Shown here piece by piece: positions 33,992-42,900 of a stretch of 64,000 nt of DNA (position 1 is the first letter of the stretch; every line of letters starts with the position of its first letter). Position numbers and translations under genes: made by a program. The notes beneath the pieces are model-generated. The model worked only from the letters and a program-made list of their open reading frames with translations. It made no database searches and was not told the origin of the DNA. The DNA is from Oscillospiraceae bacterium (GTDB taxonomy: Bacteria; Bacillota; Clostridia; Oscillospirales; Oscillospiraceae): contig JAHHRY010000002.1 of assembly GCA_020025535.1 (NCBI GenBank), forward strand, positions 217,608 through 281,607, written 5' to 3'.

Positions 33992-36376
33992 ATGAAACTC
34001 AACAGAAAATGGATCAACGAGGAGTTCGTGGACTTGTCCCATGTCTCCGATAAGGATTTTGTGGAAACCATGACCGTGTTCGGCCAGAAGGTAGAAACCT
34101 ATGAACGCATGGACAGCGAGATTAAAAACGTGGTCGTGGGTAAGGTGCTCTCCATCGTCCGGCACGAAAATTCCGACCATATGTGGGTCTGCCAGATCGA
34201 TGTCGGGCAGGAAGAGCCTGTGCAGATCGTCACAGGTGCTCAGAATGTCCACGAGGGCGATTTGGTCCCCACCGCTCTGCACAATTCCTGGCTTCCCGGC
34301 GGCGTGCACATCACAAAAGGCAAGCTCCGCGGTGTCAAGTCCAACGGTATGCTCTGCGGCCTCAGCGAACTGGGCCTGACCGTGGGTGATTTCCCCTACG
34401 CCATCGAAGACGGCATCTGGATCATCGAAGAGGACTGCAAGGTCGGCGACGACATTAACACCGTCATCGGCAACGACGACACCGTTGTGGACTTTGAAAT
34501 CACCAACAACCGCCCCGACTGCTATTCCATCATCGGTCTGGCTCGGGAAGCTGCCGCCGCATTCCATATGCCTATGAAGCACCACGAGCCTGTTGTCCAC
34601 GGCTCCGATGCCGGCAGCATCTACGACAAGCTGGATGTGGAAGTTCCCGCAGATGCGCTGTGCAATCGCTATACCGCCAGAATGGTGGCAAACGTAAAAG
34701 TCGGTCCCTCTCCCAAGTGGCTGCGCCAGCGTCTGCGTGCCAATGGCATCCGCTCCATTAACAACATTGTGGATATTACCAACTATGTCATGCTGGAATA
34801 CGGTCAGCCCATGCACGCTTTCGATTACCGCTATGTTACTTCCGGCAAAATCGTTGTCCGGGAAGCTGCAGAGGGCGAAAGCATCACCACTCTTGACGGC
34901 GGCGTACGCGCTCTGAACGCCGGAATGCTGGTCATCGCCGACGAAGACAGAGCCATCGGTCTTGCCGGTATCATGGGCGGTGAAAACTCCGAAATCAGAG
35001 ATGACACCACCATGGTCGTCTTCGAGTCCGCCAACTTTGACGGTACCTCTATCCGCCAGACCGCTCTAAAACTGGGTATGCGTACCGATGCCTCCGGCAA
35101 GTTTGAGAAGCATCTGGATCCCATGATGACCCTGCCCGCAGTCCAGAGAGCCTGCGAACTGGTGGAGATGCTGAATGCAGGCGATATCATGGACGGCGTC
35201 ATCGATATTCTGAATTATATTCCCCAGCCCAAAACCCTGCCTCTGGAGCCTGATAAGATCAACCGTCTTCTGGGTACCGACATTTCCAGAGAGCAAATGG
35301 TAGAGTACCTGAATCGTCTGGAAATCCCCGTGGAGGGTGACATGATCCAGGTTCCCTCCTTCCGTCCTGATCTGAACCTCATGGCAGATATTGCAGAAGA
35401 GATCGGTCGTTCCTACGGTTACAACGAAATCCCCACGACCGCATTCAAGACTTCCACCCAGGGCGGCTATTCTCCTTTCATGCAGTTCGAGAGCAAAGCC
35501 GGCATCCTTTGCCGTGCAATGGGCTACAGCGAAATTATCACCTATTCCTTCGTTTCTCCCACGGTCTTTGACCAGATTCGCCTGCCTCAGGATTCCCCCC
35601 TGCGGAACGCAATGCGGATTCAGAACCCTCTGGGTGAAGACACCTCCATTATGCGTACAATCGCACTTCCTTCCATGCTGGAGATTCTTTCCCGGAACAA
35701 TGCCTACCACAACAAAGCTGCAAAGCTCTATGAAATTGCCAAGATCTACCTGCCTGTAGAAGGTCAGGAGCTGCCCGAAGAGCCCAAGATGATGATTCTG
35801 AGCACCTATGGTGCCGGCGAAAACTTCTTCACTCTGAAGGGAGAACTGGAAGCCATTTTCAAAGCCCTGCGTGTTAAGAAGGCTGCCTATACGGCCGTAA
35901 AGGACAATCCTTCCTATCATCCCGGCCGCTGTGCACAGGTCAGCATCGACGGTACTCCTCTGGGTTATATCGGACAGGTGCATCCTCTGGTCGCAAAGAA
36001 CTACGGCATGGACTGCGAAGTCTACTGTGCAGAAATCAACTTCACCAAGCTTGCCGAGTTCCGTCTGCCCGATCCCACCTATGTCCCCCTGCCCAAGTAT
36101 CCCTCTGTTACCCGTGACCTGGCAATTGTCTGTGATGAAGCACTCACCGTCGCAGAGGTGGAAGATGTGATCACCGCCGCCAGCGGCAAGCTGCTGCGTT
36201 CCGTAAAGCTGTTCGACATTTATCGCGGTGCCAACATCGGCGAAAACAAGAAGAGTCTGGCTTTCTCTCTGGAGCTTCGGGCCGATGACCGCACTCTGAC
36301 TGATACCGACACCGATCAGGTCACTGCAAAAGTCCTGTCCGCTCTCTCGGAAAAGCTGGGCGCCGCACTCCGTTAA
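33992..36376 (+). CDS. pheT: Phenylalanyl-tRNA synthetase beta subunit
   Basis: A 794-residue beta subunit. Domains in order: an EMAP/OB tRNA-binding fold (residues ~40-150), the B3/B4 editing domain (TNNRPDCYSIIGLAREAAA to ~400), the B5 domain, the catalytic-like core (~480-680), and the C-terminal ferredoxin-like anticodon domain (KYPSVTRDLAIVCDEALT). The length is normal. It follows pheS with AGGAGGG as ribosome site, so the two are made in equal amounts behind the T-box. Confidence 0.97.
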   Translation: MKLNRKWINEEFVDLSHVSDKDFVETMTVFGQKVETYERMDSEIKNVVVGKVLSIVRHENSDHMWVCQIDVGQEEPVQIVTGAQNVHEGDLVPTALHNSWLPGGVHITKGKLRGVKSNGMLCGLSELGLTVGDFPYAIEDGIWIIEEDCKVGDDINTVIGNDDTVVDFEITNNRPDCYSIIGLAREAAAAFHMPMKHHEPVVHGSDAGSIYDKLDVEVPADALCNRYTARMVANVKVGPSPKWLRQRLRANGIRSINNIVDITNYVMLEYGQPMHAFDYRYVTSGKIVVREAAEGESITTLDGGVRALNAGMLVIADEDRAIGLAGIMGGENSEIRDDTTMVVFESANFDGTSIRQTALKLGMRTDASGKFEKHLDPMMTLPAVQRACELVEMLNAGDIMDGVIDILNYIPQPKTLPLEPDKINRLLGTDISREQMVEYLNRLEIPVEGDMIQVPSFRPDLNLMADIAEEIGRSYGYNEIPTTAFKTSTQGGYSPFMQFESKAGILCRAMGYSEIITYSFVSPTVFDQIRLPQDSPLRNAMRIQNPLGEDTSIMRTIALPSMLEILSRNNAYHNKAAKLYEIAKIYLPVEGQELPEEPKMMILSTYGAGENFFTLKGELEAIFKALRVKKAAYTAVKDNPSYHPGRCAQVSIDGTPLGYIGQVHPLVAKNYGMDCEVYCAEINFTKLAEFRLPDPTYVPLPKYPSVTRDLAIVCDEALTVAEVEDVITAASGKLLRSVKLFDIYRGANIGENKKSLAFSLELRADDRTLTDTDTDQVTAKVLSALSEKLGAALR

Positions 36377-36397
36377 CAAAAAAATCCGCTTCGGGTC

Positions 36398-36426
36398 TTT
36401 ACACCAATTCAAAATTGGGGTATAAT
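36398..36426 (+). promoter_or_regulatory. Promoter of ireB
   Basis: TTTACA at 36398-36403 and a perfect TATAAT at 36421-36426 are separated by 17 bases, 34 bases before the start codon. Confidence 0.8.
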
Positions 36427-36460
36427 GATTGTATCGTATTTTTTCGAGGAGGTCGATTAC

Positions 36461-36709
36461 ATGACGGACAGAACAATCAAATTTACAGTACCCAGTGACG
36501 ACAGGGATAACATGCGGCTTATTCTCCGTAATGTTTTTGATTCTCTGAACGAAAAGGGATACAATCCCATCAATCAGATTGTCGGCTACCTGTTAACGGA
36601 AGATCCCACCTATATCACCAACTACAATAACGCCCGTTCCATGATCTGCAAGCTGGATCGCGACGAGCTGCTGCAGGAGCTGGTACGCTGCTATCTGTTT
36701 GAGAAGTAA
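36461..36709 (+). CDS. ireB: IreB family regulatory phosphoprotein (DUF965)
   Basis: An 82-residue protein of the IreB family. The conserved core NEKGYNPINQIVGYLLTEDP and the C-terminal LDRDELLQELVRCYL are unmistakable. In Enterococcus faecalis IreB is phosphorylated by the Ser/Thr kinase IreK on N-terminal threonines and controls cephalosporin resistance. Here Thr2 and Thr5 are in the matching place. The start at 36461 follows GAGGAGG. An in-frame ATG at 36425 lies in the -10 box. In many Firmicutes the gene sits beside alaS or ruvX, but here it follows pheT with its own promoter and terminator. Confidence 0.93.
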   Translation: MTDRTIKFTVPSDDRDNMRLILRNVFDSLNEKGYNPINQIVGYLLTEDPTYITNYNNARSMICKLDRDELLQELVRCYLFEK

Positions 36710-36719
36710 CCACACTGGC

Positions 36720-36749
36720 AAGAGGCTTTTGCCATCGCAAAAGCCTCTT
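36720..36749 (+). terminator. Terminator after ireB
   Basis: AAGAGGCTTTTGC pairs with GCAAAAGCCTCTT around CATC, followed by T-rich sequence. Confidence 0.9.
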
Positions 36750-36840
36750 TCTTTATTCTTTGCACGTCGAAAATTTCATACACCCTCCGTCTTCACACCA
36801 TTTTATCACCTGGTAAATCCTGTCAATCGGATCGGATACA

Positions 36841-36869
36841 TTGACATAAATATAGATGTATATTACAAT
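36841..36869 (+). promoter_or_regulatory. Promoter of the 96-aa gene and NlpC/P60 gene
   Basis: TTGACA at 36841-36846 and TACAAT at 36864-36869 are separated by 17 bases. Confidence 0.82.
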
Positions 36870-36899
36870 TTGTAACAATCTTTACAAGGAGGTAACTTC

Positions 36900-37190
36900 A
36901 TGGCCGAAGAAAATTCCGTTTTGATGTACAAGGGACATCCTCTGATGCGTAAGGACAATTTGATCTACTACGGATCTATGGCAGATTCCCACATCGTTAT
37001 GCTTCAGATTCTCGAGACTAAAAAAGTAGGCGAAGAAGAGATTGCAAGCAAGGTATCTATTCAGCTCCAACTGACCGACCCCGCCGCAAAGAGCCGGGAT
37101 CGTGTGGTCAAGAAGAGTGAAAAAGACGGACTCTACACCGCCCTGGATCTGGGCTCAATCTGGTTGGAGCGTGCTCTGGCCGGCAAGTAA
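36900..37190 (+). CDS. Uncharacterised 96-aa protein
   Basis: A 96-residue soluble protein that I do not recognise. It begins MAEENSVLMYKGHPLMRKDN and ends LDLGSIWLERALAGK. The middle has alternating hydrophobic residues consistent with beta strands (HIVMLQILETKKV, KVSIQLQL) and a basic segment, AAKSRDRVVKKSEKDG. There is no signal peptide or membrane helix. A consensus promoter and an excellent AGGAGG site suggest it is well expressed. It is 29 bases upstream of the NlpC/P60 gene, probably in one transcript. The function is unknown. Confidence 0.8.
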   Translation: MAEENSVLMYKGHPLMRKDNLIYYGSMADSHIVMLQILETKKVGEEEIASKVSIQLQLTDPAAKSRDRVVKKSEKDGLYTALDLGSIWLERALAGK

Positions 37191-37219
37191 GTTGTAAACC
37201 ATTAGACGGAGGGCATTGT

Positions 37220-38224
37220 ATGAAATTCAAAAAATGCATCATAGGTATTCTGCTGGCAGTCACATTGCTGAGTTCATTCCCCACCATTACAGCTTCTGCC
37301 GCCGGCAGAGAACTGAAAAAAGGCATCGCATTCGTCAGCGCCAGTTCCCTGCGGCTGCGATCCGCCCCTTCCACTTCCGCATCCAGCAAAATTCTCGACT
37401 ACGCATACGATAACGAAGTCGTGATAATTCTGGGAAAAACAGGCAACTGGTATAAAGTGCTCTACAATCTCAAAGAGGGCTACATGTACGGTGATTATCT
37501 GAATGTAACCACCGTTGAGAATGTAGAACTTGGCTACGGCAAAGTAAATTATGCCGGAGTAAATATGCGTACAGGCCCCGGCACCGGTTATAAGTCTATT
37601 GGCAAGAGCTACACCGGCGACCTGGCGTACATAATCGGTATCAATCAGCAATGGTTCAAGGTCATTTGGAACGACTCCATCTGCTACATAAGAAGTGACT
37701 ATCTGGATCTGACCGAATATCCGTACGAGAACAGAGGCTGGCCCAAATCTCCCCTGTTCTTCCGTGGCGGCAATTCTACAGGCGTGCCTGTCAGCGTTTC
37801 CGCATTTAAAAACAGTCCCAACTATATCGGTTCCAATGGCAGCAGTTCTGCCGCTGCTGAAGGGAATCAGATTGTTGCTACTGCAAAAAAGTACATCGGC
37901 GTCCCCTATCTGTGGGCAGGCAACAGCCCGGACGGTTTCGACTGCAGCGGATTTACTCAGTATGTTTTCGGAAAACATGGTATTTCTCTGAATCGCACCA
38001 CCACAGATCAGTACCGTCAGGGAAGCTTTGTACCGAAAAGCGATCTCCGCGCCGGTGATCTGGTATTCTTCCAGAACACCTATAAGGCCGGTATCTCCCA
38101 TGTAGGCATCTACATCGGAAACGGCCAGTTCATTCACGTATCCAGCTCGCGCGGCGTTGTAATCAGCAGTCTTTCCGAAAGTTACTACGTTACACGTTAC
38201 TACGGCGCGCGCCGTGTCATCTAA
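37220..38224 (+). CDS. Secreted SH3-SH3-NlpC/P60 peptidoglycan endopeptidase
   Basis: A 334-residue exported protein. A signal peptide covers residues 1-28, with cleavage near TASAAG. Two bacterial SH3 domains follow (about 37-95 with SLRLRSAPSTSASSKIL, and 105-165 with GVNMRTGPGTGYKSIG), then a Ser-rich linker and a C-terminal NlpC/P60 domain (about 215-334). The catalytic triad residues are Cys242 (FDCSGF), His294 (SHVGIYIG) and His306 (FIHVSS). The family cuts gamma-D-Glu to diamino acid bonds in stem peptides. A role in wall turnover or spore morphogenesis is possible given spoVAD next door. Confidence 0.94.
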   Translation: MKFKKCIIGILLAVTLLSSFPTITASAAGRELKKGIAFVSASSLRLRSAPSTSASSKILDYAYDNEVVIILGKTGNWYKVLYNLKEGYMYGDYLNVTTVENVELGYGKVNYAGVNMRTGPGTGYKSIGKSYTGDLAYIIGINQQWFKVIWNDSICYIRSDYLDLTEYPYENRGWPKSPLFFRGGNSTGVPVSVSAFKNSPNYIGSNGSSSAAAEGNQIVATAKKYIGVPYLWAGNSPDGFDCSGFTQYVFGKHGISLNRTTTDQYRQGSFVPKSDLRAGDLVFFQNTYKAGISHVGIYIGNGQFIHVSSSRGVVISSLSESYYVTRYYGARRVI

Positions 38225-38237
38225 ATTCCGAATATGC

Positions 38238-38268
38238 AAAACTGCCGACAAATTTGTCGGCAGTTTTT
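38238..38268 (+). terminator. Terminator after the NlpC/P60 gene
   Basis: AAAACTGCCGACAAA pairs with TTTGTCGGCAGTTTT, followed by T residues. Confidence 0.92.
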
Positions 38269-38312
38269 TCATTTTTGGGGCATAATAAGGAAAACGGCAT
38301 GGGAGGAATTTT

Positions 38313-39332
38313 ATGAATGCCACAAAAAAACGAGGCAAGCAAAGTTTTGTACTGCCCTCGCATCCTGTGATCACCACCTGGGCCAGTGTTGCAGGAAAAA
38401 AAGAATCAGAAGGTCCGCTGAAAAACCTTTTTGACGTCACATCAAAAGATACCTATTTCGGACAAAAGACCTGGGAACAGGCAGAAAAACAAATGCAGCA
38501 AATTGCTCTGGAAACGCTGGCAAAGAAAGCAGGAATGAAAAAGGAAGATTTCTCTTTGGTCTATTCCGGTGATCTTCTGAACCAGTGTATCGGTTCGTCG
38601 TTCAGCCTCAACAATTGCGGCATTCCCCATCTGGGTCTTTACGGTGCCTGTTCCACCATGGCAGAAAGTCTGCTGTTGGCTTCCATGACTGTGGATGGCG
38701 GATATTCCGACCAGGTAGTTGCCATGACCTCTTCTCATTTTGCAAGCTCCGAAAGGCAGTACCGTTTTCCGCTGGGGTACGGCGGGCAAAGAACCCCAAC
38801 CGCTCAATGGACCGTAACCGGTTCAGGAGCGGCTCTTGTGTGCTCCGAGGGACATGGCCCCCGGGTGGAAAGCTGCACCATCGGAACCGTCACCGAACTG
38901 GGAGTGAAAGACGCCAACAACATGGGTGCCGCCATGGCTCCCGCCGCTTTCTCTACGATTCGGGCACATTTTGAAGATATGCATACCTGTCCGGAGGATT
39001 TTGATCTGATCGTTACCGGCGATCTGGGGCAGCTCGGACGGGAAATGCTGATGGAACTGGCAAGAAGAGACGGCATCAATCTGGGCGGCAAGGTCACCGA
39101 CTGTGGCACCTTGGTCTTTGATCTTCCCAAGCAGGATGTCCATTCCGGCGGCTCCGGCTGCGGCTGCAGCGCCATTACTCTGTGCAGCTACCTGCTGGGA
39201 AACTTAAACAGCGGCAAACTCAAACGCATTCTGTTCTGTGGAACCGGAGCATTGCTCTCCCCTGTTTCCACTCAGCAGGGCCTGCCCATCCCCGGCGTAT
39301 GTCACGCGGTATCCATCACAGGAGGAATTTAG
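38313..39332 (+). CDS. spoVAD: Stage V sporulation protein AD
   Basis: A 339-residue protein with a thiolase-like fold that binds dipicolinic acid and takes part in its uptake into the forespore. Family motifs: VYSGDLLNQCIGSSF, GLYGACSTMAESLLLA, SSHFASSERQYRFPLGYG and SGGSGCGCSAITLCSYLLG. It starts at 38313 with GGAGG upstream. The preceding gap holds GGGCATAATA at about 38278-38287, which resembles a sigma-F/G -10, but no matching -35 is clear. It is followed one base later by spoVAEb. The usual upstream partner spoVAC is absent here. Confidence 0.96.
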   Translation: MNATKKRGKQSFVLPSHPVITTWASVAGKKESEGPLKNLFDVTSKDTYFGQKTWEQAEKQMQQIALETLAKKAGMKKEDFSLVYSGDLLNQCIGSSFSLNNCGIPHLGLYGACSTMAESLLLASMTVDGGYSDQVVAMTSSHFASSERQYRFPLGYGGQRTPTAQWTVTGSGAALVCSEGHGPRVESCTIGTVTELGVKDANNMGAAMAPAAFSTIRAHFEDMHTCPEDFDLIVTGDLGQLGREMLMELARRDGINLGGKVTDCGTLVFDLPKQDVHSGGSGCGCSAITLCSYLLGNLNSGKLKRILFCGTGALLSPVSTQQGLPIPGVCHAVSITGGI

Positions 39333-39333
39333 T

Positions 39334-39690
39334 ATGGAATATCTGAAAGCATTTCTTGTAGGCGGTCTTTTCTGCCTGATTGGCCAGATCCTCATCGACA
39401 AAACAAAGCTGACACCCGCAAGGATTCTGGTATCGTATGTGGTTCTGGGTGTCATTCTGGGCGGTGTGGGTCTGTACGAGCCTCTGGTGGAATTTGCAGG
39501 TGCCGGAGCTACGGTCCCCCTGACAGGATTCGGCTACAACATTGCCAAGGGCGTAAAGGAAGCCATCCAAACCGATGGTTTTCTGGGCATTCTCACCGGA
39601 GGACTCAAAGCGACAGCGGGTGGCATTACAGCAGCCATCATTGCCGGTTTAATTGCAAGTTTTCTCTTCAAGGCCAAGGATAAAGCCTGA
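39334..39690 (+). CDS. spoVAE: Stage V sporulation protein AE (SpoVAEb)
   Basis: A 118-residue integral membrane protein with three to four hydrophobic helices (AFLVGGLFCLIGQILID, ILVSYVVLGVILGGVGLYEP, and a C-terminal helix rich in Ala, Gly and Ile). It matches the SpoVAEb subunit of the spore dipicolinate channel. GAGATV..TGFGYNIAKG-type residues in the loop are conserved in the family. The start at 39334 has GGAGG eight bases upstream, placed at the end of spoVAD, so translation is coupled. Confidence 0.93.
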   Translation: MEYLKAFLVGGLFCLIGQILIDKTKLTPARILVSYVVLGVILGGVGLYEPLVEFAGAGATVPLTGFGYNIAKGVKEAIQTDGFLGILTGGLKATAGGITAAIIAGLIASFLFKAKDKA

Positions 39691-39750
39691 ATTTTGGGGT
39701 AAGCTATGGTAGCGGATCACCGCAATAAAACAAATACGGAGGGACTCACC

Positions 39751-39846
39751 ATGAATAATCAGGAAAAGAAAATGAACCAGAACAAGGCTCAGAACAGAAC
39801 CGAGAACGAAAAGGAAAACAAGGCTCAGAACAAGAACGAGCGCTAA
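39751..39846 (+). CDS. 31-aa Asn/Lys/Gln/Glu-rich peptide, possible small spore protein
   Basis: A short reading frame of 32 codons with a good ribosome site (CGGAGGG) nine bases before ATG. The peptide is almost entirely Asn, Lys, Gln and Glu with no hydrophobic core, and NKAQN occurs twice (residues 11-15 and 23-27). It resembles in composition the small hydrophilic spore peptides of Firmicutes (SspP- or Tlp-like), but the match is by composition only. It lies 60 bases after spoVAEb and is followed by a weak hairpin (39853-39874). Being directly after the spoVA genes supports a spore role. This is inference. Confidence 0.6.
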   Translation: MNNQEKKMNQNKAQNRTENEKENKAQNKNER

Positions 39847-39921
39847 AGTAACCGCCCTCCCAATCGGAAGGGCGATTACATATATCCGCAGAAATCAATT
39901 CAGGTACAAAGCATCTCCGGT

Positions 39922-42900
39922 CTATACCCGGCAGAACTGATCGGTATGGAAAAAGTACAGCAGCGATTCTTTGATCGGCAGCTCATAGATCCGCTGCAGA
40001 GCCTCTGCATACGCCGCCACCTGTGGACGGTAGCGATTCAGAATGATTGGCATTGTTTCTTCCGTGACATAGTCTGTTTTAAAATCGATCACGGTAATGC
40101 CGTCCGGCTCCACCAGCGCACAGTCCACAACACCCTGCAGGAGTACCTGTTCCCCTTTCAGCGCAGGGTCATAAGCCTCGCCGTCTTCCAGAATGGAGAA
40201 CTTAAATTCCCGTATTACTTCCTTTCCGGAGCAAATCTTCTTTCCCAAAGGGGTCAGGAAAAAGGCTGCGATCTTTTGGGGATTTACCAGACTTCCCTGC
40301 TCCTGCGTGATGTATTGCTGCTCCACAAGACGCTGAATTTCCTGTTTTACAGAAGCTTCATCTTTACAGGCGGCATAATCGATATACTGCATAACAGCAT
40401 GAATTGCCGTACCATAGGTTTTTCCATGAACTTTGTTCTCTATAAAACCGGGCTTGCGGAACGCCCGCACAATGTGCTTTGGCTCTTCAGAATACTCTGC
40501 CGCTTCCTGATCTTTCATGCGTCCTTTGCGCTGCGTGGCCGTTTGCTTTGAGGGAGAAATCGTTGCCGGCAAATGGTCATAGCGGAAGGATAAGCTTTGT
40601 TTCAGTTGTTCCGGCACTTCCGGCGGCATTTCCGAAGTTATCGCTTCTTCGGAAGCACACCCCGTAAGGGTGGGAGCCGCTGTAACACGGATGGACCACA
40701 GAGGTTCTCTCAGACTGGTTTCCTCGGGCTTTCCTCCCAATTCAAAAAGCGCTCCCGCCTCCGTTCTGGTAAGCGCCGTCATCAGGACCCAATCACCAAA
40801 GGTAATTGCTTCCTGAATCAGAAGCTTAGGGCCCTCCATATCCAGACGGGTAACGATTTCCGAAAGCTCCTTTTCCAGCTTGTCAGAGGCATACGTCATA
40901 ATCAATCTGTCTCTGGCTCTTGTCATAGCCACATACAGCACGCGCATTTCCTCGGAAATACTGTCCATGCCAATCTGTGCCGCAATGGCCCGTTTGGCAA
41001 TGGTAGGATAGGATATGCGTTTTTCCTGATCCACCGCCGAAAGGCCGAGGCCCATCTCCTTATGACAGAGCACTTTTGCTCGCTGGCTTTCCATATTGAA
41101 TGCCTTAGACAGGCCGCAAAGAAAGACTACCGGAAATTCCAGACCTTTCGACTTATGGATACTCATAATGGTGATGCAGCCGGGTGCGCTTCGTTCCCCT
41201 TCCGTGATAAGGCCTTTTTCCTCCATTGCATCCAGGTGTTCCAGAAAACGTCCTAAATCCCGGTTGCCTCCTGATTCAAACTGTGCGGCATACTGGAGGA
41301 ATGTCTGCAGATTGGCTGTACGCATCTCCCCGTCTTCCATGGCGGCATAGACTTCCTCCAAATTGGTTAATGAGAGGATTTCCTCCAGCAATACCATCAG
41401 AGAATTATGTCTTACCGCATCCCTGAGATGCGTAAGCGTTTTCAGAAAATCAGCCGCTTTTTCCCCATCATACTGCAGGAGAGAATCGTAAAATGCGCAT
41501 TTTTTATTTTTTCCCCTGATAGCAGCAAGGTCATCGGCACTAAATCCAAACACGGGACTTGCCATAGCCGCAAGCAGAGGAATGTCCTGCCGCGGATTTT
41601 GAATCATCTGCAGAATGGCACGCAAGGTGGCAATTTCCGGAAGCTTCAGCAAATCCATACCGCCGCCCGTTGCACAGCGCAGACCCACTTTTTCCAGTGC
41701 GTGCTGATAATAAAAACCGGTGCTGCCCGGCGAGCGCAGCAGAATCGCAATGTCCTCTGCCCTGATCCGGCGCAGCGCTTCCCCGTCCCGGACATAGTGA
41801 CTGCCGTCCAGAAGTTCCTGAATGCGGTGCGCCACAAAAGCCGCTTCCTCCGGATAGGTCTCTTCCTGAACTTCGATACAGTAAAGCTCCGTTTCCGGCT
41901 CTCCCAACGGCGTATGAGGGATTCCCTCACGAAGCATTTCTCCGTCGCCATAATTCAGCCCGCCGACTTCCGGGCACATACACAGCCGAAACACGTCGTT
42001 TGCTGCCGCCAGCACACCGCCGCCGGAACGGAAATTCCGACTCAGCAAAACCTTTGTATCCTGACCCGGCACAGCTTCGTCTGCCGGAGCATAACTGGCA
42101 TATTTTGCAAGGAAAATTCCCGGATCCGCCAGACGGAACTGGTAGATTGACTGCTTCACGTCACCCACGATAAAGAGATTATGCCTTTTACCGGTCAGTG
42201 CACCGTAAATGGCATCCTGCACTTCGTTGGAGTCCTGATATTCATCTACCATCACTTCACGAAAGCGACTTCCAATCTCGTTAGCCACAGCGGTAGCGCC
42301 GCTGCGGTTCTTACCTAAAAGCAGATCCAGCGTTTTATGCTCCAAATCGCCAAAATCCAGTACCCGCCGACTCTGCTTGGCCTTTTGGTACTCTTTCCCA
42401 AAGGTATCCACAACGTCAATCAGGCCACGCACTGCATCGGTGCAGGATCCCAGATCATCCAGAACCTTGCCGGAAACATCCGCAAAAGGTTTCAGGTGTT
42501 TGGCAAGACCCTCTTTACAATGATTGCGGACTGCTTTGATTCTCTCCTTCAGCTCTTCATCCGGGAATTTATTGGGGAAACGCAGATTTCCGAAGTCGAT
42601 CTCTTTTCGCCGGGTGATCTCTTCCCAGGTCGTGCTTTCACGCAGGTGCTTCAGCTGATAGACCGTGTCACGCAGCAAAGCAGTGGGTTTTTCCAGTCCT
42701 TCCGCTTCCTCCGCCATATCGGCACAGCGTTCCATGGCAGGAATCTGCAGATCCAGCCATTGGAACAATCTATCCATAAGGAACTTTCCGAATACCGTTT
42801 CCGATGCATCCTCAAGGTGCTGTGTATCCACCAGCTCCACACACCGCCGGAGCCATGCCGCCGGGTTCAGATGGCATCTGGCACTGTCATAAACAGCCAG

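Noticed and set aside
32906..34816. A 636-codon minus-strand frame opposite pheS/pheT
   Set aside because: It spans two real genes and their junction, and is not protein-like.
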